From: Anammoximicrobium sp032229885
GTDB lineage: Bacteria > Planctomycetota > Planctomycetia > Pirellulales > Pirellulaceae
NCBI GenBank assembly: GCA_032229885.1
Contig: JAVYAJ010000004.1
Span: 1-18,924, forward strand
DNA length: 18,924 bases
Direction of reading: 5' to 3'
This document shows positions 7,519 to 16,283 of the stretch, one piece after another. Below the pieces are notes generated by a model that searched no databases, had not been told where the DNA came from, and saw nothing but the letters and a program-made list of their open reading frames with translations. Both the position numbers and the translations under genes were made by a program. Numbering within the stretch: position 1 is the first letter of the stretch; every line of letters starts with the position of its first letter.

Positions 7519-8145
7519 GTCGGTCTTCTCCGTCTCGGATGCGAACGCCGCGGCGCCGCGGCGCCCCGATCCCTTCGTCCTACGTGTGGTGAAACACGCG
7601 GCCGCGCGACGCTGCGACCGCATCGATCTGCGAACCCGTTCGAAGGACCGCCGTCGGCGGGCGGCGGCCCCGGCGGGCGAGCACACGCCGCGCCGACGGA
7701 CACGTCCGACGACGACCAGCATCTTCGGCGCGGCTCAGTATATCCGCCGGAACGGGCCAAGCCAGACAGCGCGGCCGTTTTGGGCGCCGGGCGTCGCGAG
7801 CCTCGGACCCGGCGACTCGGGTATCGGGCGTTCGGCACTCGGGCGCAACCGAACCGTAGCCAGTGGAACTCCGGCGGTGCGTGGGCGCCGGCGGCTCGTG
7901 CTTTCTTTTGACAGCGTGCGATGTCGCCTGGCAACGCGTTGTTGAATGGCGGTGTATCGCTCTGCGGCATAGGCTGGATATGTGATCGTGTGCGAAGCCT
8001 GGACGAAGCCCGGACGAACGGCGAATGTCTCCGCGATGACAGGCGTGTTATCATGGCGAGCGGATGGCACGGCCAGCGCACAGGGGCGCATCGAAAAAGC
8101 GTCGCGTCGACTGGCATCGAGTCGCATCGGACGGAGGCGCATGGC
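7519..8145. promoter_or_regulatory. Divergent intergenic region between two glycan genes
   Basis: This 627-nt stretch separates two genes transcribed away from each other and must hold both promoters. I could not pick convincing -35/-10 boxes. It contains a GC-only palindrome next to the left gene (7546-7563) and a Shine-Dalgarno GGAGG at 8133-8137 for the right gene. Frames are open on both strands across it, but this follows from the high GC content: they are extensions of the flanking genes or antisense shadows. Confidence 0.5.
7546..7563. repeat. 18-bp perfect GC-only palindrome upstream of the glycosidase-like gene
   Basis: CGCCGCGGCGCCGCGGCG reads identically on both strands. It ends about 27 nt upstream of the ATG at 7518 and about 14 nt upstream of its Shine-Dalgarno sequence, so it would lie in or next to the 5' untranslated region. 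It could be an operator or an RNA hairpin. In such GC-rich DNA chance is possible but unlikely at this length. Confidence 0.5.
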
Positions 8146-11109
8146 ATGAACGCGATCGACACAATTCGCGTCGGGGTGGCGGGAGTGTTGGCTTGGGCGG
8201 CGTTTGGGATCGGGGCCGCTGCGGCGGACGGTCCCGCGGGGCTGCTGTTTCATCTGTCGTTCGACCAGCGCACCGTCGTACCCGATTTTGCAGCGGGCGA
8301 AGCTCCTGCCCGCCCGGCGTCGCGTTCGGCCGACTGGAGATTCACGGACGGCGTCCACGGCGCGGCCGCGTTGATGCAGGGCCCGGCGCGATGTGCGTTC
8401 CCGATGTCGGGGAACTTCGATACGCGACGGGGGACGTTTTCGTGCTGGGTCAAACCGCTGAATTGGGACGGGCATGACCGCAAGTTCCGGCATCTGCTGG
8501 TGGCCTCGGCCGGATCCCAGTACACGATGTTGGTGTACCTGTATCCGATCGGCGACGAGGCGGTATTCAACTATATCCGCGTAGGGCAAGGCACGTCGAC
8601 GGCGGCGACATGGCGGGCCGGCGCGCCGGTCGACATCCTGCGTCGCGATCGGTGGACCCACGTCGTGGCGACGTGGGACGAGCGCGCGGTGCGGCTGTAT
8701 GCGGATGGCCGGCGCGTGGGCGAGGGGCGCGTGGCCGCGCCGCTGCCGCACGTGACCGAGGGCACGTTCACGGTCTGCCCCGTCGATTTCTGGCGCAACG
8801 CCCAGTGGGGCGACGCCGACGAGCAGACGGCGTGCGACGAGGTGCGGATCTATGACCGTGCGCTCGCCGACGACGAGGTCCTGGATCTGTACGTCGCGGA
8901 TTCCCCGGACGCCGGCGCGCGGCCGGAACCCGCGTTGGCCGTGGAACTCGCGCCGGACCATGCGGCCGGCGCGCTGTCGATCCGCGTTCGCCCGGCGCAC
9001 CTGGACGCGGCGCTGCGCGAGGGCTTGTCCGGCGCCTCGCTCGCGCTGCAGGTGCGCGATCCGCGGGGCGAGGTGTGTTTTTCCTACGACGGCCCGCAGC
9101 CGCAGCAAGCGCTGACGGCCAAGCTCGACGGGTGGCTCGACGGGGATTACGTCGCCGAGAGCACGTTGCGCGTGGGCGAGCGGACGCTGCAGGGGCGAGG
9201 CGTGTTGACCAAACCGCCTACGCCCTGGCTGCCTGCGCAGACCGATTGGCGGGCCACACGCGTCCTGGCGCCGTGGACGCCCTTGGTCCATCGCGACGAA
9301 CCGGACCAGCGGCACGCGATCGAGTGCTGGAACGGTCAGGTCGCGCTCGACGGGCCATTCCCTCAGCGAATCGTTGTGAAGCAGCAGCCGGTGCTGACGG
9401 CGCCGATCCGGCTGACGGCCAGCGCAGGACCCGTGTGGGAGCCGGCGCGAATCGAGGAGTGTCTGCCCCACCGCGTCACTGTGGCCGGCGCGGGACGGTT
9501 GGGCGAGTTTCAGGCCACGTACCGCACGCTGATGGAATTCGACGGCCTGCTGCGCACCGATCTCGAGTTGCTTCCGCCGCCGGGTGGAACCGAGCTGTCG
9601 TCGTTGACGCTGGAGATCCCAGTGCCGGCCGAGGTAGCTCGCTATTATCGCAATCCGACTTGCCAAGACTGGGATGGCCAATCTTGGGACGAGGCCGAGT
9701 TTCGACCCTATGGCTGGTTGGGCAACGAGGATCGCGGCCTGTCGTGGTTCATGGAATCGGAGGCCAATTGGCGGCGCGCGCCCGGCCAGCCAGCCATCAC
9801 GATCCGTCGTGAGGGGGACGCAGTGGTGGTTCGACTGAACCTCGTCGGCCAGAAGGTCCGTGTCGAGCGACCGCTGACCTACACGTTCGGCTGGGAGGCC
9901 ACGCCGGTGCGTCCGCTGGCGCCGCAACGGTACGAGTGGCGTTTTGGTTCAGGCGCCCCGATCCGCGGCGGCAACCTGTTCGTGTACGGCTGGGGCCAGC
10001 AGATCTCGGCGCTCAACGGACGGCTGTTGGCCCACGATCCGGCCGCGATGCGCAAGCTGATCGACAACTGGCGAGCCAAGGGCCAACAGACGTTGTCGTA
10101 CACATGCGCACAATGCACCGCCGGGATCTCGGCCGAGTATGCGTTCTTTGCCGACCAATGGGACCAGCCGTACGGGGCGACGTTCGCCGGGTACAAGCGG
10201 GCGCCGGACAATGCTCCTTACAGCATCGTCCCGGTGTGCCCGGCCAGCAGCTTCAGCGATTTTCTGGTTTGGTGCGTGCGCGAGCACCTGCGGAACGATT
10301 GGGGCGGCGGGATCTATACGGACATCGACGGCGCCACGCCGTGCGACAACGGGGCGCATGGTTGCGGTTACCGCGACGCATTCGGCCAGACCGGCCGCAG
10401 TTGGCCGCTGTACGCCCACCGCGGCCTGTCGCGGCGGATCTACGAGGCGTGTCGCGACGCCGGCAAGCCCTACTTCTCGCATCAACACAGCCATTGGTAC
10501 TCGCTGTTCAACGCCTTCAACGACGGCTGGTGCCCGGGCGAGCAATACAGCAGCGCGGTTCGCGGTAAGCCAACGGTCTATATGGACGAGATCCCCGATC
10601 GCGTGTGGCGCACCGAGTTCTATTCGCCGACCACCGGGGCGGCTACGTTCTTGTTGCCCGAGTTCGGCCGTTTCGGCGACGAAGCAGCGCTGCGCGAGCG
10701 GGGTCCCACCGAGTGCTGCTTGGCCGCCGCGCTGACCTATGGCGTGCCGCTGTGGGTGGGCGGGGTCAATCCGCGAGTGGTCGAGGAGGTGTGGGACGTC
10801 CAGCGAGCCTTCGGCATGGAGGACGCGGATTTCATTCCGTTTTGGCGTCAGCAAGACGTGACGTGCTCGGATCCGCTGCTGCGCGTCAGCGCATGGAGGA
10901 AAAAAGACGGCGGCTGGCTGTTGGCGGTGACGAACTTCACCGACCAGCCGCGGACGGCCGAATTGCGGATGCGCGCGGCAGACGTTCACGTCCAGTTCCG
11001 CCCGGCGTGGCTGGCCGACGGGTGGTCTGCCACCGCGGACGCGGCGCGGCTAGAGGTGCCCGCCAAACGCGGCGCCTTGGTCCGAGTAGATCGGCAGGAC
11101 GCCCCGTAA
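8146..11109 (+). CDS. Large secreted LamG-domain protein with DUF6067-like glycoside hydrolase region
   Basis: This 987-aa protein has a signal peptide (MNAIDTIRVG, hydrophobic core, cleavage near AAAA|DG at 27/28). The start at 8146 has GGAGG 8 nt upstream; a longer frame opens at 7921 but would bury the signal. Residues about 30-245 form a LamG/concanavalin A-like domain: GLLFHLSFDQ at the start, GTFSCWVKP, DRWTHVVATWDE and ACDEVRIYDRALADDEVLDL are its usual blocks. After a linker, residues about 390-600 contain WLGNEDRGLSWFMESEANW and TYTFGWEATPVRPL, motifs I associate with DUF6067 proteins (GH123-like relatives). Residues about 640-960 look like a TIM barrel with acidic motifs GGGIYTDIDGATPC and SHQHSHWYSLFNAFNDGW. 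A small beta domain ends the protein. It probably binds and hydrolyses an extracellular polysaccharide; substrate and catalytic residues are not assignable here. It is divergent from the six-hairpin gene and convergent with the sialidase-like gene. Confidence 0.85.
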   Translation: MNAIDTIRVGVAGVLAWAAFGIGAAAADGPAGLLFHLSFDQRTVVPDFAAGEAPARPASRSADWRFTDGVHGAAALMQGPARCAFPMSGNFDTRRGTFSCWVKPLNWDGHDRKFRHLLVASAGSQYTMLVYLYPIGDEAVFNYIRVGQGTSTAATWRAGAPVDILRRDRWTHVVATWDERAVRLYADGRRVGEGRVAAPLPHVTEGTFTVCPVDFWRNAQWGDADEQTACDEVRIYDRALADDEVLDLYVADSPDAGARPEPALAVELAPDHAAGALSIRVRPAHLDAALREGLSGASLALQVRDPRGEVCFSYDGPQPQQALTAKLDGWLDGDYVAESTLRVGERTLQGRGVLTKPPTPWLPAQTDWRATRVLAPWTPLVHRDEPDQRHAIECWNGQVALDGPFPQRIVVKQQPVLTAPIRLTASAGPVWEPARIEECLPHRVTVAGAGRLGEFQATYRTLMEFDGLLRTDLELLPPPGGTELSSLTLEIPVPAEVARYYRNPTCQDWDGQSWDEAEFRPYGWLGNEDRGLSWFMESEANWRRAPGQPAITIRREGDAVVVRLNLVGQKVRVERPLTYTFGWEATPVRPLAPQRYEWRFGSGAPIRGGNLFVYGWGQQISALNGRLLAHDPAAMRKLIDNWRAKGQQTLSYTCAQCTAGISAEYAFFADQWDQPYGATFAGYKRAPDNAPYSIVPVCPASSFSDFLVWCVREHLRNDWGGGIYTDIDGATPCDNGAHGCGYRDAFGQTGRSWPLYAHRGLSRRIYEACRDAGKPYFSHQHSHWYSLFNAFNDGWCPGEQYSSAVRGKPTVYMDEIPDRVWRTEFYSPTTGAATFLLPEFGRFGDEAALRERGPTECCLAAALTYGVPLWVGGVNPRVVEEVWDVQRAFGMEDADFIPFWRQQDVTCSDPLLRVSAWRKKDGGWLLAVTNFTDQPRTAELRMRAADVHVQFRPAWLADGWSATADAARLEVPAKRGALVRVDRQDAP

Positions 11110-11148
11110 ACGTCCGCTGGCCCGCCGGTTCTCGCGGCAACGAACCCG

Positions 11149-11165
11149 GGCCCGCGGCGCGGGCC
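11149..11165 (+). terminator. GC-rich hairpin after the LamG/DUF6067 gene
   Basis: GGCCCGC (11149-11155) pairs with GCGGGCC (11159-11165) around a 3-nt loop, 40 nt after the stop codon at 11109. No T-tract follows, so it may need Rho or may only stabilise the transcript end. Confidence 0.4.
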
Positions 11166-11191
11166 AACCGGCGGCCTGCCGCCCAGCGGTG

Positions 11192-11254
11192 TGTCAGCGC
11201 TGCGTGCCAGTATGTCAGCACTGTGCCCCCGTCTGTCAGCGCTGCGCCGTCGCG
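11192..11254. repeat. Three tandem 21-bp repeats between convergent genes
   Basis: Units at 11192-11212, 11213-11233 and 11234-11254 all start TGTCAGC, followed by G/A, CTG, C/T and G. The last 8 bases of each unit vary. The array lies in the 169-nt gap between the 3' ends of the LamG/DUF6067 gene and the sialidase-like gene. Function is unknown. Confidence 0.65.
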
Positions 11255-11278
11255 CGATGATTGGATCCGGCCAGCCGG

Positions 11279-13852
11279 TCATCGCGGCCGTGGGTCGAAA
11301 GCTCGGACGTCGAGGGGTCGGGTGTCGTGTTGCAGCGGCTGGCTCGACCGGCTGACTTCGTAGATGGCGGCGGCCGCCCGTTGGACTACGATCCCGCGCG
11401 GTCTTCCCGATGTCTCGGGAACGCTGAACTGATCGATGCCGTCGATCGTCAGCGTCCAGCCCTCGTCCAGCCGTCGGGCGCCCAGGCGATGGATCCGCCC
11501 GTCGTTGAACCAGTCGCCGCGCGCTGGCCGAGCCTGGGTGATCTTGGATTGTCCATCCACGTATTCGACCCACGCGACTTGGTTGGTGGGAGTGTTTCGT
11601 CTCGGTTCGACGCCCATCTGAAAGAGGAACCCCTTGTAGTTATTCGAATCCTCGCAATCCATCAACAGGCCGATGCGGTTGGGCGCGACGCCGAACAGAC
11701 CGGTGAAGCGATAGGTGAAATCGACGGCCGTCGCCGGACGGTCGGGCCAGACTGCCAACGCGGCCTCGACACTGGCATCGGCCTGGTAGAGCGTGTTCTC
11801 CTTGGGCGCATCGAAGGCGGACAGCGGCGTTCGGACGAACCAGATATGGCCGCCTGTCGGCGGACCACGGGTTTCGTAAATCACGGTTCCAACCGAATGC
11901 TCGTCGAGCTGCACGCTGGCGGGATACGACCGATCGCCTCCGATCGCCATCGTGCCGTCGAAGACCTCGACGCTGTTCTCGACGTCCCATGTCCGGCCGT
12001 GATCCCGTGATACGACGAGCCGTTCGTTGCGGCGTTCTCGGAACGAAAAGCTGCACAATAGGCGCCCATCGACCAGTGTGATCAGATCGGCCGGCGTAAA
12101 CTGCGAAGGGATGCCGTTCATCCGAGCGGCGGACCACGTGCGTCCCTCGTCCGACGACTCGATCTGAAACAATTCCGGATCGACGTTCGAGCGAATCAAC
12201 GCCACGAGCCGCCCGTCGGCAGCCCGCGTGACCGTCACCTCGTCGGCGACGTTCCGCTGGCCTCGCGGCGTCGCGGCCACCTCATCGAACAGTCGAGTTT
12301 CGGGGTCCAGGATCGCGAAAAAAGTCGCCGCCGTGGGCGTGCTGGTCGACTCGGAATACGGCACGAGCCATTTGCCGTTCGCCAGATCGAGGACCGGGCT
12401 GCGCGTGTGGACGTCTTCGGTTTTGCTCACTCGAAACGGGTCGCACCAGGTACGGCCATCGTCATCACTGATCGTCATCCAGGCAAAATGATGATGTCCA
12501 TGGAGATACTTGTCGAAGATCACGACGACCCGGCCGTCCTGCATCGTCGAGATGGCCGCGTTGCGATCGTCCATCGCGGGATCGTCCGTCACCAACGCGG
12601 GCTGGCTCCAGGTCTTGCCCAGATCGTCGGAACGAACCAGCATCACGCGACCGTCGTCCGGATTTCCGCTGGCGTGTGCGTAACCTTCGCGGTAGACCAC
12701 CAGCAGCGTTCCCCGTTTTGTCTTCGTGATGCCGGGGAAAGCCACGTGCCGATCCGAGGCGACCGACGCGACCGCGGACCGTCGCGACTCGGGTCGGGTT
12801 ACGGCGCGCGACTGCCACCGACCGCTCGGAAATCGCCACTGGTCGGGCAACGCGCCATCGTCGAGCGAGGCAAACGACTCGACGTCCCTTCGCCACGTTT
12901 CGGCTTGTTCGCGCCGCGCGGCCGGATTGCCGAAGTAGACGAAATACTCGGTCGATTGACACCACGCCACATCCACGGGGAAACAGATCTCGGCTTGATC
13001 GACAAGCGCACCGTCGTCGGACTCGCGCGTCCGGATCGGCGTCAGCCAGGACGGAATCGGTCGGTTGTCCGCGTCGACCACGACCACGTCGGTCGCGGCA
13101 AAGCTGCCGTCTGGCCGCGGGACGAAAGCGTGGGCGCGGCCCGCGAAATTCAGGCGGATCGAGGTGAGCGCCTGCCGACGGTCATCGTGGCTCGGCTCGC
13201 GGATCTCGACCGGAATGCGCCATGCCCAGCCCGCGTCCCACCACGGCGCGTCGGCTTTTGCCTCACGCGCTTTTGCGGCGCCATGTACCTGCCAGTCGCG
13301 GAATCGCACAATCCCCTGGCCGGCCCGCAGGCCCGTGTAACCGGCATTCTCTGTAACGCCATCTACCTCGGTCAGCAATTGGCCGTCGAGATAGATCCTC
13401 GCTTTCAGCCCCACGCAGTGGACTCGCCCCGTCTGCCATCGGTCGGTCTTGAGCCCGATCGACGGAATTCGAGCAAGATGCTTTGACTGTCCGGCAGACC
13501 AGCGGGTGACCAGCAACTGGTCGTTCCGGCTGTCGAAGTGCGCGAAGAAGAAATGGTCTTTATCGACCGCGCGGAAAACGATGCCCGCCGCGCGGACCCC
13601 GCTGCCGGTCGGCTCGATCCGGAACCGCACCGAGATGTCGACGGTCGTAAACCGCTCGGCGGTCCACAGGCTCCACGCGCCGTACAACGACGGATTCGAT
13701 TGGACGTACTCGTCACCGGTCGCCTGCCACTGGCCGTTCGCCGGCTGCCACTGATGGTCGTCCCAACGCATTTCGCCAGCAAGCGTCGGCCGGACAAGGA
13801 TGGCCGGGACAAGCAGACACAAACCGGCAAAATGCAGGGCGCAACGTCTCAT
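11279..13852 (-). CDS. Secreted sialidase-like (BNR/Asp-box) protein with concanavalin-like domains
   Basis: This 857-aa protein has a signal peptide (MRRCALHFAGLCLLVPAI, cleavage near TLAG at about 25-27). A GTG 39 nt further upstream is an alternative start, but it would add a non-hydrophobic head; neither has a strong Shine-Dalgarno. Residues about 28-195 are a concanavalin-like jelly roll (AGIVFRAVDKDHFFFAHFD, RIYLDGQLLTEVDG). Residues about 200-320 resemble a DUF2341-type domain (WAWRIPVEI, YFVYFGNPAARRE). Residues about 365-670 form a six-bladed propeller with four Asp boxes: SDDLGKTW (408), SDDDGRTW (462), SSDEGRTW (566) and SRDHGRTW (615). A second jelly-roll region covers about 690-830. 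Asp boxes are structural, so sialidase activity is plausible but not proven; related folds act on other sugars. The gene lies 227 nt downstream of pheT but probably has its own promoter, and it ends tail-to-tail with the LamG/DUF6067 gene. Confidence 0.88.
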   Translation of the reverse strand: MRRCALHFAGLCLLVPAILVRPTLAGEMRWDDHQWQPANGQWQATGDEYVQSNPSLYGAWSLWTAERFTTVDISVRFRIEPTGSGVRAAGIVFRAVDKDHFFFAHFDSRNDQLLVTRWSAGQSKHLARIPSIGLKTDRWQTGRVHCVGLKARIYLDGQLLTEVDGVTENAGYTGLRAGQGIVRFRDWQVHGAAKAREAKADAPWWDAGWAWRIPVEIREPSHDDRRQALTSIRLNFAGRAHAFVPRPDGSFAATDVVVVDADNRPIPSWLTPIRTRESDDGALVDQAEICFPVDVAWCQSTEYFVYFGNPAARREQAETWRRDVESFASLDDGALPDQWRFPSGRWQSRAVTRPESRRSAVASVASDRHVAFPGITKTKRGTLLVVYREGYAHASGNPDDGRVMLVRSDDLGKTWSQPALVTDDPAMDDRNAAISTMQDGRVVVIFDKYLHGHHHFAWMTISDDDGRTWCDPFRVSKTEDVHTRSPVLDLANGKWLVPYSESTSTPTAATFFAILDPETRLFDEVAATPRGQRNVADEVTVTRAADGRLVALIRSNVDPELFQIESSDEGRTWSAARMNGIPSQFTPADLITLVDGRLLCSFSFRERRNERLVVSRDHGRTWDVENSVEVFDGTMAIGGDRSYPASVQLDEHSVGTVIYETRGPPTGGHIWFVRTPLSAFDAPKENTLYQADASVEAALAVWPDRPATAVDFTYRFTGLFGVAPNRIGLLMDCEDSNNYKGFLFQMGVEPRRNTPTNQVAWVEYVDGQSKITQARPARGDWFNDGRIHRLGARRLDEGWTLTIDGIDQFSVPETSGRPRGIVVQRAAAAIYEVSRSSQPLQHDTRPLDVRAFDPRPR

Positions 13853-13986
13853 CGCAGCGGCTCTGTTCGGGCGGGAAACAATGGCGGGCACGGGCAGACG
13901 CCGACCTACCTACGCGGGCGGACGCCGCCGGTGCATCGCTTCGACACGGCGTGCCTCAACACAGTATACGCTGGTCGAGGATCGCG

Positions 13987-14005
13987 CGGGCGGTCGAGCC
14001 GCCCG
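13987..14005 (-). terminator. Hairpin downstream of pheT
   Basis: CGGGCGG (13987-13993) and CCGCCCG (13999-14005) form a 7-bp stem with a 5-nt loop, 75 nt past the pheT stop codon in the direction of transcription. No T-tract follows. Between it and pheT lies a two-copy 14-bp tandem repeat (14041-14054, 14055-14068, two mismatches). The element could close the ribosomal/pheST transcript before the sialidase-like gene. Confidence 0.35.
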
Positions 14006-14079
14006 ACATCAGGACGCGCGTGTCAGACCCGCCGATGTCGAGCCGCGGTCGTCAAGCCGCGATCGTCGCGCCACCGATG

Positions 14080-16107
14080 TCAGACCTCGGCCGCGCCCAG
14101 CAGGACGGCGCCCTGGTCTCGATGGCACGCGGCGACCACTTGCTGGCGGATGTCGTCCGCCTGTTCGTTGGTCAGCGTTCGATCGCTGGCGCGCAGCGTG
14201 ATCGAGAACAACAACCGTTTCTTGCTCGCCCCGTCCTTCTGGGGATCGCGATAGGTTTCGCCGTAGCGCAGGTCTTCCAGATACGGGCCGACCGACTGGC
14301 GGACCGTTTCCGCCAGCGAAGACCAACGCACCGACTCGTCCACGATCAAGTTCAAGTCGCGAACGATCGCCGGATAAATGCTCGGTTCGGCATATTTGGG
14401 GATCAGATCCGCCAAGCCGAACAGGACGTCCAGCCGAACCTCGGCGATCGTCACGGACGCCCGCAAGCCGACCTGTTCGCAGCCGGCGACGGACAGTTGA
14501 CCAAGGAATCCCAACCGCTGTTCCCCAACCAAGAGCTCGGCGGACTTGACCGGATCCAACAGGGGCAATCGGATCTCGCGGGTCTTCAACTGCAGGCCGC
14601 CGCGCAGCGCGGTCAAAATCGCCTCGATCGTTCCTTTGACGTGGTAATAATCGCCACCGGACACGATCGCCAAGTTGAATTGCTCGCGAGGCAGCCCGTT
14701 GTCGGTTGGCAGATAGATCCGCGCCGTCTCGAACAGCTCGATCACCGGATTGCCCAGTGCTTCGTTCACGCGCCGCGCCTCGACCAGGCTTGGCGTCAAG
14801 CTGCGTCGCAGGCGGTCGGCGCCCTTGAGCATCGGCGTGCTGGTCTGGAGCGCGGGCGCGTCGGTCCACGGGCTGAACATCGCCGCCAGCTCGTCGGCGA
14901 CGACGCTCGTCGTCATCGCCTCGTCGAAGCCCGCGCACACCAGCACCTGCCGAACCCGGTCCAAGACCCGATCTTCGTCGCTGCGGTGCGAAGCTGCCAT
15001 CGGCACGCCGACGTCCTCGGGAATTCGATCATATCCGTGAATGCGGGCGACTTCTTCGATCAAATCGGCTTCGCGCGTCACGTCTCGCCGCCAGCTCGGC
15101 GCGCGCACGGTGACTGCGTCCGCGTTCGTCGCATCCACGTCGCAGCCCAGCGCAGCCAGGATGCGGCGGACCTCGTCGCGCGGAATCTCGATCCCCAAGA
15201 TGCGCGGCAGTTGGGACAGCCGCAGGACGATCGGCTCGCGCGCCGAGGCCGACTGGCCCACGGAGATCGCGCCCTGCGCCAGCCGACCTCCGGCCAGCTC
15301 CAGGATCAGTTCACAACAGCGCCGGCTGGCCCAGTCGAGCCCGTCCGGATCGACGCCCCGTTCAAAGCGATACGAGGCAGGGCTGTGCAGCGCCAAGCGG
15401 CGGGCGGTGAACCGCGTCGATAGAGCGGCAAAATCGGCCGCTTCGATCAGCAGGTCGCGGGTGGGGTCGCTGACCTCGGTCTGCGCCCCGCCCATCACGC
15501 CGCCCAAGGCTACGGCCCGCTCGGCGTCGGCGATCACGCACATCCCGGCTTCGAGCGTGTACGATCTGTGATTGATGGCCTCGAACACTTCGCCCGGGCG
15601 AGCCTCGCGCACGATGATTCGCGATCCGCACAACTTGGCGAAATCGAAGGCGTGCAACGGCTGGCCGCACTCCATCATCACATAGTTCGTCACGTCCACG
15701 ACGTTGTTGATGGTTGCGAGGCCGACCGTCTCCAAACGCTCGACCAACCAAGGCGGGCTGGGCGCGACTCGCACGCCCTGCAGGACGCGGGCCGTATATC
15801 GCGAACACAGTTCCGGACACTCGATCGCGACCGACGTCAATTCGGACACGGGCGGCCCGGCTTCGCTCGGTCGCGGATCGGGCACGCGCAAGTCGCGGCC
15901 CCACAAGACCGACACCTCGCGGGCCACGCCGACATGCCCCAGACAATCAGGCCGATTGCTGGTCACTTCGAGGTCGATCCGCAGATCGTCGCCAACCGGC
16001 TGGGTGTCCTCGTGGTTCAATCCGGCCATCGCCAGACGCTCGGCCAGTTCGTCCGGCGGCATGTCCAACGCCACGTAATCTTGCAGCCACTTCCAGGAAA
16101 CGAGCAT
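14080..16107 (-). CDS. pheT: Phenylalanyl-tRNA synthetase beta subunit, short form without tRNA-binding OB domain
   Basis: This 675-aa cytoplasmic protein pairs with PheS in the alpha2-beta2 enzyme that charges tRNA-Phe. The N-terminus (MLVSWKWLQDYV, ERLAMAGLNHE) passes directly at about residues 35-45 into LRIDLEVTSNRPDCLGHVGV. The roughly 110-residue EMAP/OB-fold tRNA-binding domain found there in E. coli PheT (795 aa) is missing. The B3/4 editing region follows (NVVDVTNYVMMECGQPLHAFD, about 135-155, and SYRFERGVDPDG, about 245-256), then B5 (PRILGIEIPRDEVRRILAAL) and the PSWRRDVTREADLIEEVARI block. The C-terminal FDX-ACB domain (YPAIVRDLNLIVDE to the end) that grips the tRNA anticodon stem is present. 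The start at 16107 has GAGG 6 nt upstream; a start 18 nt earlier is less likely. It lies 176 nt downstream of pheS on the same strand. Confidence 0.95.
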   Translation of the reverse strand: MLVSWKWLQDYVALDMPPDELAERLAMAGLNHEDTQPVGDDLRIDLEVTSNRPDCLGHVGVAREVSVLWGRDLRVPDPRPSEAGPPVSELTSVAIECPELCSRYTARVLQGVRVAPSPPWLVERLETVGLATINNVVDVTNYVMMECGQPLHAFDFAKLCGSRIIVREARPGEVFEAINHRSYTLEAGMCVIADAERAVALGGVMGGAQTEVSDPTRDLLIEAADFAALSTRFTARRLALHSPASYRFERGVDPDGLDWASRRCCELILELAGGRLAQGAISVGQSASAREPIVLRLSQLPRILGIEIPRDEVRRILAALGCDVDATNADAVTVRAPSWRRDVTREADLIEEVARIHGYDRIPEDVGVPMAASHRSDEDRVLDRVRQVLVCAGFDEAMTTSVVADELAAMFSPWTDAPALQTSTPMLKGADRLRRSLTPSLVEARRVNEALGNPVIELFETARIYLPTDNGLPREQFNLAIVSGGDYYHVKGTIEAILTALRGGLQLKTREIRLPLLDPVKSAELLVGEQRLGFLGQLSVAGCEQVGLRASVTIAEVRLDVLFGLADLIPKYAEPSIYPAIVRDLNLIVDESVRWSSLAETVRQSVGPYLEDLRYGETYRDPQKDGASKKRLLFSITLRASDRTLTNEQADDIRQQVVAACHRDQGAVLLGAAEV

Positions 16108-16111
16108 GACA

Positions 16112-16143
16112 GGCCTCAAAAACAACCGGCCTCGAAAACAGCC
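16112..16143. repeat. Tandem 16-bp repeat in the pheS-pheT gap
   Basis: Units at 16112-16127 and 16128-16143 (both starting GGCCTC) differ at two positions. The first copy contains the complement of the pheT Shine-Dalgarno GAGG, so the duplication also doubles that site. The rest of the 176-nt gap shows nothing recognisable. Confidence 0.5.
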
Positions 16144-16283
16144 GGCATAGACAATATCTATGTTGAAACGGGCGATCTACCTGAAAACGGGCGGTCGAAA
16201 ACACGCCGAACCCTGTCCCGCGGAACATCCTTGGGCTAGCCCACGGCGCGAATCGGCGCCGCCCGCGTCAGCGGAAGCCAGGG

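Noticed and set aside
7735..9927. 730-codon open frame on the minus strand
   Set aside because: It overlaps the well-supported LamG/DUF6067 gene in antisense, has no recognisable domain, and reads as Arg/Pro/Gln-rich shadow sequence.
13951..15423. 490-codon open frame on the plus strand
   Set aside because: Antisense to pheT, which is unambiguous. Composition (Arg, Gln, His, Asp) is that of a shadow frame.
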